From NCBI GenBank assembly GCA_002989075.1, contig PSQN01000017.1, forward strand, positions 3,045,453-3,109,452: a DNA stretch of 64,000 bases, read 5' to 3'. The position numbers were made by a program, and so were the translations under genes. The stretch's first letter is position 1. Every line of letters starts with the position of its first letter. This document shows, one piece after another, positions 45,193-56,435 of the stretch. The notes under the pieces are model-generated. The model was not told the origin of the DNA, did not search any database, and worked only from the letters and a program-made list of their open reading frames with translations. Source of the DNA: Arthonia radiata. Lineage: Eukaryota; Ascomycota; Arthoniomycetes; Arthoniales; Arthoniaceae.

Positions 45193-47797
45193 TCTGGGCA
45201 TGAGGGTGTTCACTGAATAGGTACGTATCTCTGGTCATACCAGTAATTTTTTGCAGCGCATGGTTCCTTGCAATAACATGGTGTTCGAGAATAGATCATG
45301 AGGCCATTCGCAGCAGCCACGTATATGCCCGGCGCATTCGTCGAGGGCCTTTTCATGGAAAGAACGGTAACAAATAAGCAAAAGCATTTCATAATCAGGT
45401 TTGCACGCCGGGCCAGCACTCTCTTCGAGAACAATAGGCGGCAACACGTATTCGCGATGCCCATGAAGGATTGTGTGGGTTCGTGACCGACGGCACAGTC
45501 AGGCTGAGTTGCGGAAAGGGTTGCTTGTTTCACGGCTGACTTGACTTGTTGACGCTTTCGGTTGTTGGTTGACCTCTGATTTTCATCATCAAACAGGGCC
45601 CCAGGGTCTCATGCTGTACACTACATTGATCGATTTTAGATCCGTTCGAGCGACCACCGCGGTCTCTCGCTTCAAACTCCTGCAGATGGCCAGAGGTCCC
45701 TATCCATGCTCACAGGAAGAACACAACCTTGACATCATGGCATCAGCGAGGTACAAGCTCAGCGGAGATAGCTCTGTTTTCCAACTGTTGTCTTCTCGCA
45801 CATGTCGAGGGACACTGAGTTTGGCTTCAAATCAGTGCCAGACGACATTTGGGGTGGTACGAGTATGGGCCGCCATGCACGTGGTTCCATCAGGGGCCAA
45901 GGATGGAGGTGTTGTCTCCTTGCCGTCCGCCGTAACATCTAGTCAGCCGTGTCAGGTTTCTCCTACGGAACGGGTAACCAGAAGATCTGCGAGATCACCA
46001 GACGGGCCGTTTGGCGGCAGCTATTTGCGCCCATAGGAACCGAATCCTTACCGCACCAGGTTTTCTCATACTCTATCTCGTCATCTGGCCATGTCGCCAT
46101 ACTATAGATTCGATTCGACAGGTGGACAACTTGGACTGCCGCTCGCTTGCAGAGACAAGTGTGCAGCCGTCGCGGGACGGCTTCCTGCCACGACACGGAA
46201 TTCCTCCCCCTTGCGCCCCCAAACCTCATGCCCAACTAGGTACGTGCCCTAAGGCTCCACAGGACATCATTCGTTTAGTTGTGTTCACTTCACAACACTG
46301 CACACAGCATGCTGACATGGAGCCGAACAAGCCAACAGGTTGGAAACTCAATGCCACTGTAAACGGTCAAAGGCTACGTTGCGAAGTCGTGTTCGATCTA
46401 TACCGCTCTCCAAGATTGCATCTGTAGGAAGTATGGTTCGGGCCTTCCGTCATAGCATGCCACCTTACCGCATCCGCCGCACGCAGAGTGTTTCGCCATA
46501 CTCGCCAGTAGACACGTGGGTTGCGCATGGATTCAGAGCAGGCTGCGCTAGGTTATGTTACCCGCGGTTGAGAGGAATCAGAGTGTGCTGCACGCTTGAC
46601 CTGCTGCCGCACAACGGTGCGAGATCTGCGCCAGCCATCCATCCTTGTCAGCACTTTCTGTGGATGTCTTTGCTCAACGGCTTTCTGTTCATGTTCTATA
46701 ATTGGCACATTCGATCAAGGCGTCGCTGAGCACCAGTGGTTCCAATGTCTCTCTTGGTTGCAATGGGGCCGTGTTGCAGAGGCCGAAAAACTACGCCGCG
46801 GGCTCTCCATGCACGGCTTGTATACAAACGCCCGACCTTTATGACTGCTAGTTGCTTCAGCTGATGCTGGCAGTGCGCCTTCGTTATGTTGGCAATGTGC
46901 CCTCCCTCACGGGAAACGAACGAAACATCAGGTGGACAGACAAGCACTGCCTGCTCGGGCGGAAGATATCCTACAGGACCTCTGGCTACGTGGATTCTGC
47001 ATCAATGTCTCATTGCCTGACAATTTTGCGGGATCCAGGGCGTAGATTCGCATAGTGTTGCTGATCTTGGCGCCATCTACCCGACAGCATACGCTTCTGC
47101 CTACTCCGCGGTCTCGAGATGCTGCCGCGCTTTGTCGTGTCACGTCATGATCAGGCCCAAAGAGCACAGACCAAGAAGCAAGGTTCTACCAACACGCGGG
47201 AGAGGCAATCTGTAACAGACAGTTGAGTCGCCGCTTGTCGTTATCTCTCACGACACGTAGCCACACCAGCTACAAAATTGCAACCGTCGCACTTGCCAAG
47301 AGACAAGCATGAAATGAGTGAACACGCTCAGATCCTCTTCAAGCTCACATGCGTTTTCAAGCTTTGTACTGAAGCGGATTCCATTGCAGTCGTGTATCAA
47401 GGTTGCACTTTTGCTACGTCACTATGCTGGTGGCTTACTGTAACCACCTGTCTCTAAGCTTGTTCAACGCGTAGTATGAGCTGCAAAGGCATGCGCTCGT
47501 CGTGAATACCCCCCTTTTAAGACGCCAGACCTCGACTGCATCATTCACCGGCATCAAACCACAATTGAATAGTGCTGACATCTGACCGTTTTGAAGATGG
47601 CGAACGGTGCGTAAACCACGTCCTCATGGCGCCCCTTGAATAGAGGCGTTCGAGTGAGAGTTGGGTCTCGCCTTTGCAAAGCCCTTCATCACTGCTCTCG
47701 ATGCCTTCGTCTCGTCCCCTACTCCCCACACTCAAACTTATTGTGGTGAATCCACCCCTGACTATGTAAACCAGTTACTACGAATACCCCAGAGGCA
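45193..47797. other. 2.6-kb stretch without a recognised gene
   Basis: Many ORFs of 60-155 codons occur on both strands, but none shows a domain, a signal peptide with a plausible follow-on, or consistent exon joins. I saw no terminal repeats, tRNA boxes or simple tandem repeats. It is longer than any other spacer in the conserved part of the window and may hold an unrecognised non-coding RNA, a decayed gene or long UTRs. Confidence 0.4.
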
Positions 47798-48628
47798 ATG
47801 AGGTTCTTGGACACGTCCAGATATCTTCAAGCAGCATTAGCATGGGCGGCTTTGCCTCTTACAATTGCGTCTGGATACATCGGGTATAGAAAAGGCCTCA
47901 CTGACGGCAGAAAAGGCAAAAAGACAGCCAAAAAAGCCAACCAAGCCATCAAAGAGCCCAAGAAGAAAACAGCTAAGACTGAACAAGAGATCAAAGACTA
48001 CTACGAAGACTCACCGGAGAAGGCTAAACTTACGATGGCGATGGCGAAGTTCGCCAAGGAGGTAGGGGTTACAGCAAAGTTTAGTCCGGACCAGAAAGAA
48101 GAAATGGAGCATCTTATGAAGGTGATCGACGGCAAGGAAGAGCCGTCAGATGGAGGTATGTCAACGGCCTAGGGCGGTAACTTGTGCACCAGTCGTTCGC
48201 GCTGTTTCGAAATGTGCTGACAAGTCGTCACAACAGCCGAAGCTGAAGCCGGACCGTCGAGTCCTAAAAAGGCGAGCTCCTTCAAAGGCTCTATCAAAAA
48301 TTCACTACACGGTTCTAGACAAGGATCTACGCACGATTCCCAGCACAGCTCCGACCACGATTCGAGCTCCAACTCGGAAAGCGAAGACGGGAACCAGAAA
48401 GGTAGTATGATCAGAAGCATGTTGAGTAAAGTAGGGCTTGGCGGGTCCTCTGTCGGACACTCATCGAAGGATCTTGAGGGGCAGGCTGAGGGAGGCGGGA
48501 TGAACTTGAAGAGGCTTTCAAAGAAGAAGGAGGGTAAGCGAAAGGCCGTAGATACGAAATACAATGCCGCGAGTCACCACAGCGATCCTTCCACCGATTC
48601 TCACGATGGGCCCGTGGATGGTTCATAA
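47798..48628 (+). CDS. Uncharacterised basic protein with N-terminal hydrophobic segment
   Basis: Two exons, 47798-48155 and 48237-48628, 249 aa. The 81-bp intron (GTATGT...CAACAG) is in phase 1. Residues 9-30 (YLQAALAWAALPLTIASGYIG) form one hydrophobic stretch, followed by a very Lys-rich region (RKGLTDGRKGKKTAKKANQA). A helical segment (EKAKLTMAMAKFAKEVGV) and a Ser/Asp/His-rich, probably disordered C-terminus complete it. It could be a membrane-anchored or mitochondrial protein. No family was recognised. The splice is supported by frame continuity only. Confidence 0.5.
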
Positions 48629-49125
48629 TCATGTCGATAGCGTCGCAACTTGGAATTCGATCGCGGCCGGCGGAGTCGCGCTACTTCACTAAACACCAAA
48701 AACACGCCAAAATGCTTATACACTCATAGACTCTTCAGATTCCTGTTGGTACGTAAACAACAGGCTCTTTTACGCACACTGTCTGCCAAGGACGGAGGCG
48801 TGGGAGGTTCAGGGCTCGTGGGCTCAGACATTGTATCTCTCAAAGCTCGGGCCACCCTCCCATACTGCATACCTCTTCTTCGCAAAGTTGTTTTTCCCTC
48901 CACCAATCGTCGACTCTGTTGTGTACATATCCTAGTAACGAGCTTTGATTACCATAGCTTTGCAACTGATCGACGAACCCCAACTCATATCTTCGCGGCG
49001 CTCGCTCCTCAAAAGTCCGCAATCTTCAGCAGATCCCAAGACCTCATCCACGTAGCTTGCTTCAGACCATAGCATCGCTGACTGAGCTTGATCCTCTCTC
49101 TCTCCGAGATTGAGCGTGTTTCACC
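48629..49125. other. Upstream region of SEC22
   Basis: About 500 bp. It ends in a pyrimidine-rich tract (49093-49104) before the SEC22 start codon. No other feature. Confidence 0.45.
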
Positions 49126-50006
49126 ATGGTCAAGTCGACGCAAATCGCGAGACTGGACGGTGCGCTATCTTTGGAGACAATCCGACTGCGGTTTTGGTGA
49201 CTGATGCCCTTGCAGGTCTGCCACTAGCGGCCTCAGTCGACGACGAACAAGTAAGAGCATATATCTTCACGCGCAAGCTCTAGGGCGCCCGGGCTTGTTT
49301 GACCAAAAGGAGAAGGCTGACCAAGGGCGTGTTGTTAGGCAGAAGCCGAGCTTTCAGACATCAAAACCAAAGTCAAGCAGGTGCTACGGCGACTGAACCG
49401 CAATACTGCTACAGAGGCTAGCATCGAGAGCGGACCGCATACCATACAGTACGTTCACGCGCGGTTCACTACGCGGACTCCCCGCAGGTACTCGCATACA
49501 AACCTCTCAAGATTCCAGTCTGACAACAAGACAGCTACCTAGTCAAAGATGAAGTCTGCTTTCTCTGCATATGCGACGCCTCATACCCACGCAAGCTCGC
49601 CTTCACATACCTCTCCGACCTAGCCACCGAGTTCACAACCACATATCCTGCGACCCAATACCTGTCGCCAAACTGTCGACCGTACGCGTTCGTCGAGTTC
49701 GACACGTTCATCCAACGCACGAAGAAGACGTATCAAGACAGTCGAGCGTCTGCGAACCTGGACAAGCTGAACAGCGAGCTGAAAGATGTAACGAAGGTCA
49801 TGACGAAAAACATTGAAGATCTGCTGTATCGAGGAGACAGTCTCGAGCGGATGGGCGACATGAGTTCAAGGCTGAGAGAAGATTCGCGGAAATACAAAAA
49901 AGCCGCTGTGAGAATCAATTGGGAGCTGCTGTTGAAGCAGTACGGCCCGGTGGCTGGCCTCGTGCTGTTTATTCTTGTGTTCCTGTGGTGGAGGTTCTTC
50001 ACATAA
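49126..50006 (+). CDS. SEC22: ER-Golgi SNARE SEC22
   Basis: R-SNARE of ER-Golgi transport. Four exons: 49126-49159, 49216-49250, 49339-49448 and 49535-50006 (216 aa; yeast Sec22 is 214). The three introns are 56, 88 and 86 bp, and their phases (1, 0, 2) all fit. The longin domain is assembled from MVKSTQIARLDGLPLAASVD, KVKQVLRRLNRNTATE and YLVKDEVCFLCICDASYPRK. The SNARE coiled coil runs LDKLNSELKDVTKVMTKN to DSLERMGDMSSRLREDSRKY, with the zero-layer Arg in DLLYRGDSL. A C-terminal anchor (YGPVAGLVLFILVFLWWRFF) follows. The first 23 residues come from two tiny exons, so a single-frame search sees only the last part. Confidence 0.94.
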
Positions 50007-50568
50007 GACTCCTGAACACGAAGAACCTACGTTGAACCCATACTGCCAGCTTGGTAAGGGGTATCTGTGCTTGGCCTTTGCTTGATTTGTATGTTGATCC
50101 GCAACCTTTGGTGTGCTTGATTACGAAGAAATTCGAAAAGTGCATAGACGGTTGACGACTGAAAGCAAGCTAGCAGTGACTGTAGTATCATGCCAAACCC
50201 TGCGGTTTACTCTGCTCTCATTGCCTGTAAGCATTGCAGTATAGTCCAGACGCGTGAAAAGGTTGCGAGATGATATCAATCGTACTCTGGCACACCAGAC
50301 GAAACAGCCAGTATACGACGGGAGCTAGGCCTTACTTGCTCTACGAGAGCTCGGGCCGCATAGGAACAGGCGTAGCGTACCGTCACCGTCCCAAACTGAC
50401 ATCTGAATAGAGACCGTATTGGACTTTGCGCTCTGCACAAACTGCCTCACGGCCACCTCAGGTAGGAGATGATGTAATCTCGCCGTCTAAGATTAACCTC
50501 TATCTTATCCCTCCAAGCTTTCGTCATCCTCCTCAATCCCGACCAGCAACAGCCCAGTACCTCCAATA
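50007..50568. other. Intergenic region SEC22 to ASXH gene
   Basis: 562 bp with no supported gene. It ends in a pyrimidine-rich stretch before the start codon at 50569. Confidence 0.45.
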
Positions 50569-51732
50569 ATGGACGCTCCGAGCTCCCCTCTTTCTGCGCT
50601 CGAGCGGACACCATCACCCTTGCCCGACCAAACGACATCTCCTCAATCCTCCACAACCTCTTCAAGCAAGAAGCGCAAAACTTCCATCACATCCAAGGCT
50701 GACTCCACTTCCAAAGGCGCCGAGGAAGAAACACCCCGCCGCAGCGGCCGAGCCGCCAAACGCACGTATAGAGAAGAAGACACATCCGAAGACGAGCTCG
50801 TCCAGTCCTCACCGCCGCCCAAGAAAGTCGCGCGAATGGCAGCGCCGACTATCAATGGTGATACAAGCAGCCGCACAAGTCGCAAACAGCCTCTCCGCGG
50901 CAACTTCTCACCAGACCATCTCCTCAAGAATCCACGCTCTGTCCTCGCCGACTCGAATAAGATCACCATCCGTGCCCTACTCTCCCACCCTACCGCCTGG
51001 AGCGCTCTCACACGCGCCGAGCAACTTCAGCTGGTCCATCTCCTGCCAGGCTACACCGACATGGCCTGGCCCGACGAAATGGACATTCCGGACTTCCCTG
51101 CGCAGGAGCTGAGCAACAACAGCACCCTCCGCGACGCGTGTGGCAAGTTCCAGAACGATCTCGCCGACGGACGCTATACGGACGCATGGCTGCAGAAGGC
51201 GCAGTTCGCGATGAAGCAGCGGATACGAGGCACATACGACAGCTGGAAGGAGCGCGAGACCGAAGCCTTCTGGGGCCAGAAGCAGAAGGTGGATTGGAAC
51301 GCGCTGGCGGGCGATTCAGGGAAGTATAAATTGAGCGATCTCGTGAAGGCGCGGAATTTCGAGAAGGGGGATGTATGGCGGTTTGAGATCGTGCGGGGGA
51401 AGGAAGCGAGTACGCAGGCGAAGATGATCAAGGAGGCGGTGGTGACGGGTGTTGATTTTGAAGAGGGGAGGCTGAGCTTCAAGTACCCGCCGGGGCAGCA
51501 TGAGGCGTGCAGAGAGGTGTATGCGGAGGGCGAGGAGGACAAGACGTTGGAGGGTTGTGACAATCCGACGCCGTTGCTGGTGAAGATGATGGAGGTGGAT
51601 GGGAGGGTGGATGCGAAGGAGCGGATGAACAATGCTTGGAAGTTGGTGAGGTTGTTTCGGCGGAAACAGGATGCAGGTGCGTTGTTTGATTTGAGGGAGA
51701 GGCATGCGGTCAAGGTTGAGAAGGGGAAGTAA
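50569..51732 (+). CDS. Asx-homology (ASXH/DEUBAD) domain protein
   Basis: 387 aa in one exon. The N-terminal ~110 residues are Ser/Thr/Pro- and Lys/Arg-rich with likely nuclear localisation signals (SSSKKRKTS, RSGRAAKRT). The ASXH domain follows at about 110-235: NFSPDHLLKNPRSVLADSNK, TAWSALTRAEQLQLVHLLP and LSNNSTLRDACGKFQNDLAD. In animals this domain (ASXL, INO80G-type DEUBAD) binds and controls UCH-type deubiquitinases. Fungal partners are not established. A conserved-looking C-terminal segment (GDVWRFEIVRGKEAS...) may be a further domain. A chromatin role is inferred. Confidence 0.85.
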   Translation: MDAPSSPLSALERTPSPLPDQTTSPQSSTTSSSKKRKTSITSKADSTSKGAEEETPRRSGRAAKRTYREEDTSEDELVQSSPPPKKVARMAAPTINGDTSSRTSRKQPLRGNFSPDHLLKNPRSVLADSNKITIRALLSHPTAWSALTRAEQLQLVHLLPGYTDMAWPDEMDIPDFPAQELSNNSTLRDACGKFQNDLADGRYTDAWLQKAQFAMKQRIRGTYDSWKERETEAFWGQKQKVDWNALAGDSGKYKLSDLVKARNFEKGDVWRFEIVRGKEASTQAKMIKEAVVTGVDFEEGRLSFKYPPGQHEACREVYAEGEEDKTLEGCDNPTPLLVKMMEVDGRVDAKERMNNAWKLVRLFRRKQDAGALFDLRERHAVKVEKGK

Positions 51733-52320
51733 GCGGTCGCGTGGAGATGACGCGGCGATTAACTCGATCCTGAAAGGGGCCACACTGATCATTAATCCAA
51801 CGACTGGAGTAGCATTTAAGCGCATTTCTGCATAGCATGGCGGAATCTGGACCGGTATTTCACGATAGACACGATATGATGCACAGCAAGAGCGATGGGA
51901 AGTTGAGGAGCGAAGACTTGCAACTGTCATGCTCTACGATCATCTACAACATGCCTCGATTTACCCACGATGCGGCGTTGGCTGTGTTCACGAAGCTGAT
52001 CTTGACCTCCCTGGCGCTTTTTATGTCTGTTCTCTTTGCTGGTGTGACCGTCTATGCACAGCTACATCTCAGCCCGCGACGATACTTCCAGAACCTCAGC
52101 AAAATCTACCGCTGCATACATGTTCCACGTCTTCACCCTGACTTTCTTCAGCCTCCGGTCACTGGCAAAATTTCATACCAAACCGACAATCTCTCACGCC
52201 TCTCTCGATCCACAACCCTCCTCAAGACTTACTATACGCTAACGCACTAGCGCCCTTCATACATGAACCAAGCTCAAAATCGACAAAACCCCTCTCACAT
52301 CCGCATTCCCCACGCTATCG
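51733..52320. other. Spacer with a weak ORF
   Basis: Contains a plus-strand ORF (51837-52250, 137 codons) whose middle has one hydrophobic stretch (TKLILTSLALFMSVLFAGVTVY). Nothing else supports it as a gene. The repeat array begins at the right edge. Confidence 0.35.
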
Positions 52321-52329
52321 TAACAACGA

Positions 52330-53345
52330 CCTCATATTCGATCTTCTCGTCAAAACCTGGGTCAGAGCGAATGTCAGGGATGTGAGCACATAATTGATTA
52401 TGACCTTGCTGGCGAAACACATCCTCCAAGATGCGCCGTGGTAGGCTAAATGACTAGCGCCCGCTCCAGGCTTGGCTCGAGCCTGTCAATCGAGAAATGC
52501 AATCTCAGGGGTGCATCTTCCAAGCTGCGGTAGTTTCGACTTCGATTTCGAGCTTTTCGTCAAAACCTGGGTCGGTGCGGATGCCAGGGAGGTATGCACA
52601 TAATTTAATGTTGTTGTTCTGATGGGAGAGACAATTGCGCATTGCAGGTGCGCGGATAGAGCGCGCTGGTGAATCCGCGCGCGTCTAGAAGCGGGCCCGA
52701 GCGGCGAGAACGACAAAGTCGCTACCAGGAACGTATCTGCCACGTAATTGAAGATATGACTTCAAATTTGATTGACTTTACCATCAAAATTTGACTTCGA
52801 GTGTAAGCCATGGAGGTATGCACATATTTTAATGTCGCTCTTCTGGTGGGAGTCACATCTCCGCATCGCGGATGATGTGCGCTAGTGGATTCGCGCGCGC
52901 CTTCATGAGGGCCCGAGCTTGCGAATCGACAAAGTCGCTCCCACGGCCGTACTGCCCACGCCAGCAACATTCTGGCTTCGGATTCGAGATCTTGGGCAGG
53001 CTTCAGGTTGGAGCGCCTGCCAGAATGGTATGTACGTAATCAATCGTTGTCCTGCTGGTGATATTGACATTTCTGCATTTCGAAGACGCAGCGCGCTAGA
53101 TGGCTAGCGTCCGCTCATGGATGGCTCGAGCGTTGCAATCGACAACATCGCTCTCACGTGGGCATTTTTCACGCAAATAGAAATTTGATTTCAGGTTCGG
53201 TCTTTTCGTCAAATTTTGGGTTGGAACGCAGGCCAGGGAGGTAAGCACATATTTAATAAAGGGCCTGGTGGTGAGAGAAAGAATGAGTACGAAGGAACTA
53301 GCGGTGCACTAGTGTCGCTAGCGTACTATGGTGCTGGGGCGTTGA
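52330..53345. repeat. Tandem array of about five diverged ~212-bp units
   Basis: One landmark (a GT donor-like hexamer followed by CACATA or a variant, just after CCAGGGAG-like sequence) recurs at about 52380, 52591, 52815, 53027 and 53240, spacings of roughly 211, 224, 212 and 213 bp. Other markers repeat in step: TTTTCGTCAAAACCTGGGT before the landmark, GGCTCGAGC or GGGCCCGAGC about 120 bp after it, then AATCGACAAAGTCGCT. Copies are strongly diverged (unit 3 most) and end before CDC123. Both strands contain short protein-like stretches, so this may be a repeated exon rather than a satellite. The first and last units are partial. Confidence 0.75.
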
Positions 53346-53493
53346 ATGGTGTAGATAATACCAACAGGGCATAGAGATGGATGCTTTGTGCGTGGCAATA
53401 CTGCAGAAAGCGATCGTATCCTGGAGAAGAGATAGTGCTTCGTTGCAGCAGTCTGTTTATACGAAGGCACTACCTTTAAACCCCACGAGGGAA

Positions 53494-54744
53494 CTATCTT
53501 CCCACTACCTCATCTTCATTATCACTCGAGTCCACATCTCGCTGTTGTCCTTTGTTCACTAGATCTTGCCACTTCTCCGAAAAGTCTTTGAGCTGCTCCG
53601 CATCATATCCGCCAGTGCTGGCATCCACAACATCTCTCGGTAGCTTATGTGCGCTGTACTGTGGGGTGCTGAACGTGTACCCTTCTGGGTCACTCTTCTT
53701 GATCAGCCTCAGCTCAAGCAACCTTCTTCCCAGGTGATCCTCTTCGTCTTCGTCCTCTTCGGAGTCGTCAGTCTCATCCGACGCCGAGTCCTCTGGGGTG
53801 GGCGGCATGGCCGGGATGCCAGCAGCGCCAAGACCATTCGCTAACGTAGCGCCGTTCCTCAGCGGTAATCTTACAATGTGTTCATCCTCGAGCTCTTCAA
53901 TAGCATCGAACTCCAGCGGTTCCTCCATGGTGAGCAGTTCCAGCCAGCTGAACAAGATAGGGTCCGTCCTCACGGCCCACGGGTTAATATCAACGAGCCA
54001 TACGCAATTGTACGGCTGTGGTACATAGACGTCGAAGACGAAGTCGTCATCCGGAAAACTGTCCTTCAGCTGGTTATTGAAGAAGTCACGAACCAAGGAA
54101 ATTATGGTCGGGCGCAGATCGAAGAGGAAATCGTAATGATTGAGGTCACGCTGACACAGGCCTAGTAGTGTGCGGTTCCGTGCGAAGCAGCGGAACTCGA
54201 CGGATGGGTTCCATGCGCCTACCCACTTTCTCAAGACTAGATGATACGGAATTTCACTTTCCATACCTGATGAAGGAGCGTCTTCGCATCCATCAAAAGC
54301 ATGCCCCAGATCATGTGTAATGAAGTCAGACGACTTCAGCATCATGTAGACGTCGTTGGCTGAGCGACATTCCATACTATTCGTTGGATTGATCCACGTA
54401 GCATCTTTCGGCGCAGACCAGTTGAGCTTGGGATTTACGCGACCGCCTAAAGATGAAATGGTTGATATGACAGCCTCATGTGTCTCGGGCCATGCCAGAG
54501 AAGGATCGCTGCCCACGTCCTCATCATCGTCGGGATTTGGCTCGGCATCATTCCGAGACGATGGCTCAGGCGGTAGGACGATGCCGTCCGCGCGTAGATA
54601 GTCTACGAATGGCTTTGGCAACGGAACGAGGCGCGTTTTGGGCGTCAAGCTGCGATATCGCGGATGCCATGCATGATAGGAGCAGTTGAGGATATGGCGC
54701 TTTGTCACCGGCGGAAATGGGAGTTCTGGCTTTGTGGATGTCAT
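53494..54744 (-). CDS. CDC123: Cell division cycle protein 123 (eIF2 assembly chaperone)
   Basis: D123/Cdc123 family ATP-grasp-like protein needed to assemble the eIF2 trimer. 416 aa in one exon from Met 54744 (MTSTKPELPFPPVTKRHILN). An upstream in-frame Met at 54819 would add 25 residues outside the conserved region. Family sequence: CSYHAWHPRYR, LNWSAPKDATWINPTNSMEC, LVLRKWVGAWNPSVEFRCF, GLCQRDLNHYDFLFDL, and the metal-binding VDINPWAVRTDPILFSWLEL. An acidic Asp/Glu-rich tail (TDDSEEDEDEEDH) precedes the C-terminal WQDLVNKGQQRDVDSSDNED. It is convergent with the ASXH gene across the repeat array. Confidence 0.95.
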   Translation of the reverse strand: MTSTKPELPFPPVTKRHILNCSYHAWHPRYRSLTPKTRLVPLPKPFVDYLRADGIVLPPEPSSRNDAEPNPDDDEDVGSDPSLAWPETHEAVISTISSLGGRVNPKLNWSAPKDATWINPTNSMECRSANDVYMMLKSSDFITHDLGHAFDGCEDAPSSGMESEIPYHLVLRKWVGAWNPSVEFRCFARNRTLLGLCQRDLNHYDFLFDLRPTIISLVRDFFNNQLKDSFPDDDFVFDVYVPQPYNCVWLVDINPWAVRTDPILFSWLELLTMEEPLEFDAIEELEDEHIVRLPLRNGATLANGLGAAGIPAMPPTPEDSASDETDDSEEDEDEEDHLGRRLLELRLIKKSDPEGYTFSTPQYSAHKLPRDVVDASTGGYDAEQLKDFSEKWQDLVNKGQQRDVDSSDNEDEVVGR

Positions 54745-56435
54745 GTTCTCAATGTTGGCATGTGATACGGTGTCTAGAAAACGCTTAGGTGATTCGATAT
54801 CGACATGTATGCGTTGCAATAAGCGTGTAAAAGATCAAGTAAATTGTCATTGACGTGAGTGACTGCCAAGACCATCCAGCCAGAAGCTTCATGGCACATG
54901 AAGTCGTCCACTATCGCAGTATCGATGGATCATGATTATGGAAGTAGACCCTGGCGCGGTCAAAACAACGTTGAGACCAAGCTTTCCTTTGAACCTCATC
55001 CATTCCTTTCTCAACGTGCATCTCGATGCTCCAACACCCGGCAGAGGTGGCCGGCGGTGTTCTTCGCCAATCATCAGCATCTAATTGCTCAATGCGGCGA
55101 CGTACCAGACCGTTCGCCAATCATGGCCGTACTTTCTGGAAGCACATCATCACCCCTGACGCTCGCACAATCCATTTCTTGTTCAGCTTGCTGCATCGTC
55201 CCCCTGCAAACGACTGTCTCATTACTCGACCTGGCACGCTAAGGGTCCCGAATCGTATGCTCCTCCTCTTTTGGGCTGCGAACTGACAGGCCTGTGACCA
55301 GCTCGAGCCATTTGCGCCACGGGGAAAGCGAGCACGTCTCTCCAATGCCACCGCATTAGGCTAGCATGCTAAATCTGTGGCGCTTGCTGGTTTCACCGGA
55401 TGAGCATGCCGAACCGTTGGGCTCCATGTAACCGGGCACAAACAAACATTATGCATAAAAATGCCCATCAACGTTGGTAGTGCGCGAGCCATATGAGAGC
55501 ACCGTGCAGAAAATCACTGCGGTCTCACGCTAGAACGGCTGTGGCAAGCGGCACGGCGGCGAGGCTCGGGCCTTGACTTCAAGTTGCTTGAGTCTCAATG
55601 CTTCTGGCACGGCTGAAAATGTATAGCCCAACTACAAAGCAAAGACAGATCTAGAGACAGTAAGATGGGAAATGTCTACACGTTTGCTCTTTACAAAAGG
55701 CGTGCTTTTCGGAATTCATCGAGAAAGAAGCCCGCTGAAGGGAGGCGTCGAAGCTTGCGAGTGTTCGTTTATCACCTGTAGCGCCGGTCATTTCATGTAC
55801 AGCAACACATCGCATCCAATTGGTGCTGCGATGATTTGAAATACGTACGTGGTAAGTCTTTACCTCGCGCCAACATTGGCTACATGCTTGAAGCTTCACA
55901 GCTTCAAAAAGCATAGCGGGTCCCCGACTGAGGAGATGAGCTGCTCTATTTTCGACGGGTTGGGCAATACCCTTGCAGAAAACACATGCCCATTCATTTC
56001 CTCAAAAGTTTATAATGCTTTGAGCAGAGCATGAGCAAGGGCGCGTAGACCTGCGTTTCCCTACAAGCAGCTAAAACAATCGGCGATGTGAATTGATTTC
56101 TCCGCAATCGTGTCGAATCATTTTCGCCACATTGCAACGCGTATCTTGGAATCGCCGAGGCAGCTTGAATTCTCCTCTCCGTTGTTGTGACCCCGGTCGA
56201 GCGGCGAACCCGTGGTTGCGAGCATTGCAATCAGTGGCGCTCTGATATGCATGACTTGAATAGGAATGGTAAGATGGCGTGCTTTGCGCAATTTGGAATT
56301 GAGAAAGCCGTGAGATCGCTGCATTGTTGTAAATGCAAAGTATATAGTGCTTAGATCGCGTCCTATCGCTCAAAGACAGACCAACTTCATCTCCTCTACT
56401 CGCAGTCGACGCCGGTCTTCTCCGTGAACATAATC
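54745..56435. promoter_or_regulatory. 1.7-kb divergent region, CDC123 / haem peroxidase
   Basis: Long spacer between divergent starts. A TATATAG element at 56341-56347 lies 95 bp before the peroxidase start and is a good TATA box for an inducible secreted enzyme. I recognise no gene, repeat or RNA in the rest. Confidence 0.5.

Noticed and set aside
45569-46729. Plus-strand ORFs of 129-155 codons
   Set aside because: No domain, no signal sequence, no plausible exon joins and overlapping frames of similar length; expected by chance in GC-balanced DNA.
52486-52970. Two minus-strand ORFs (82 and 85 codons) inside the 212-bp array, similar to each other
   Set aside because: Their similarity is explained by the tandem repeat. 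Start codons do not correspond between units, and neither resembles a known protein.
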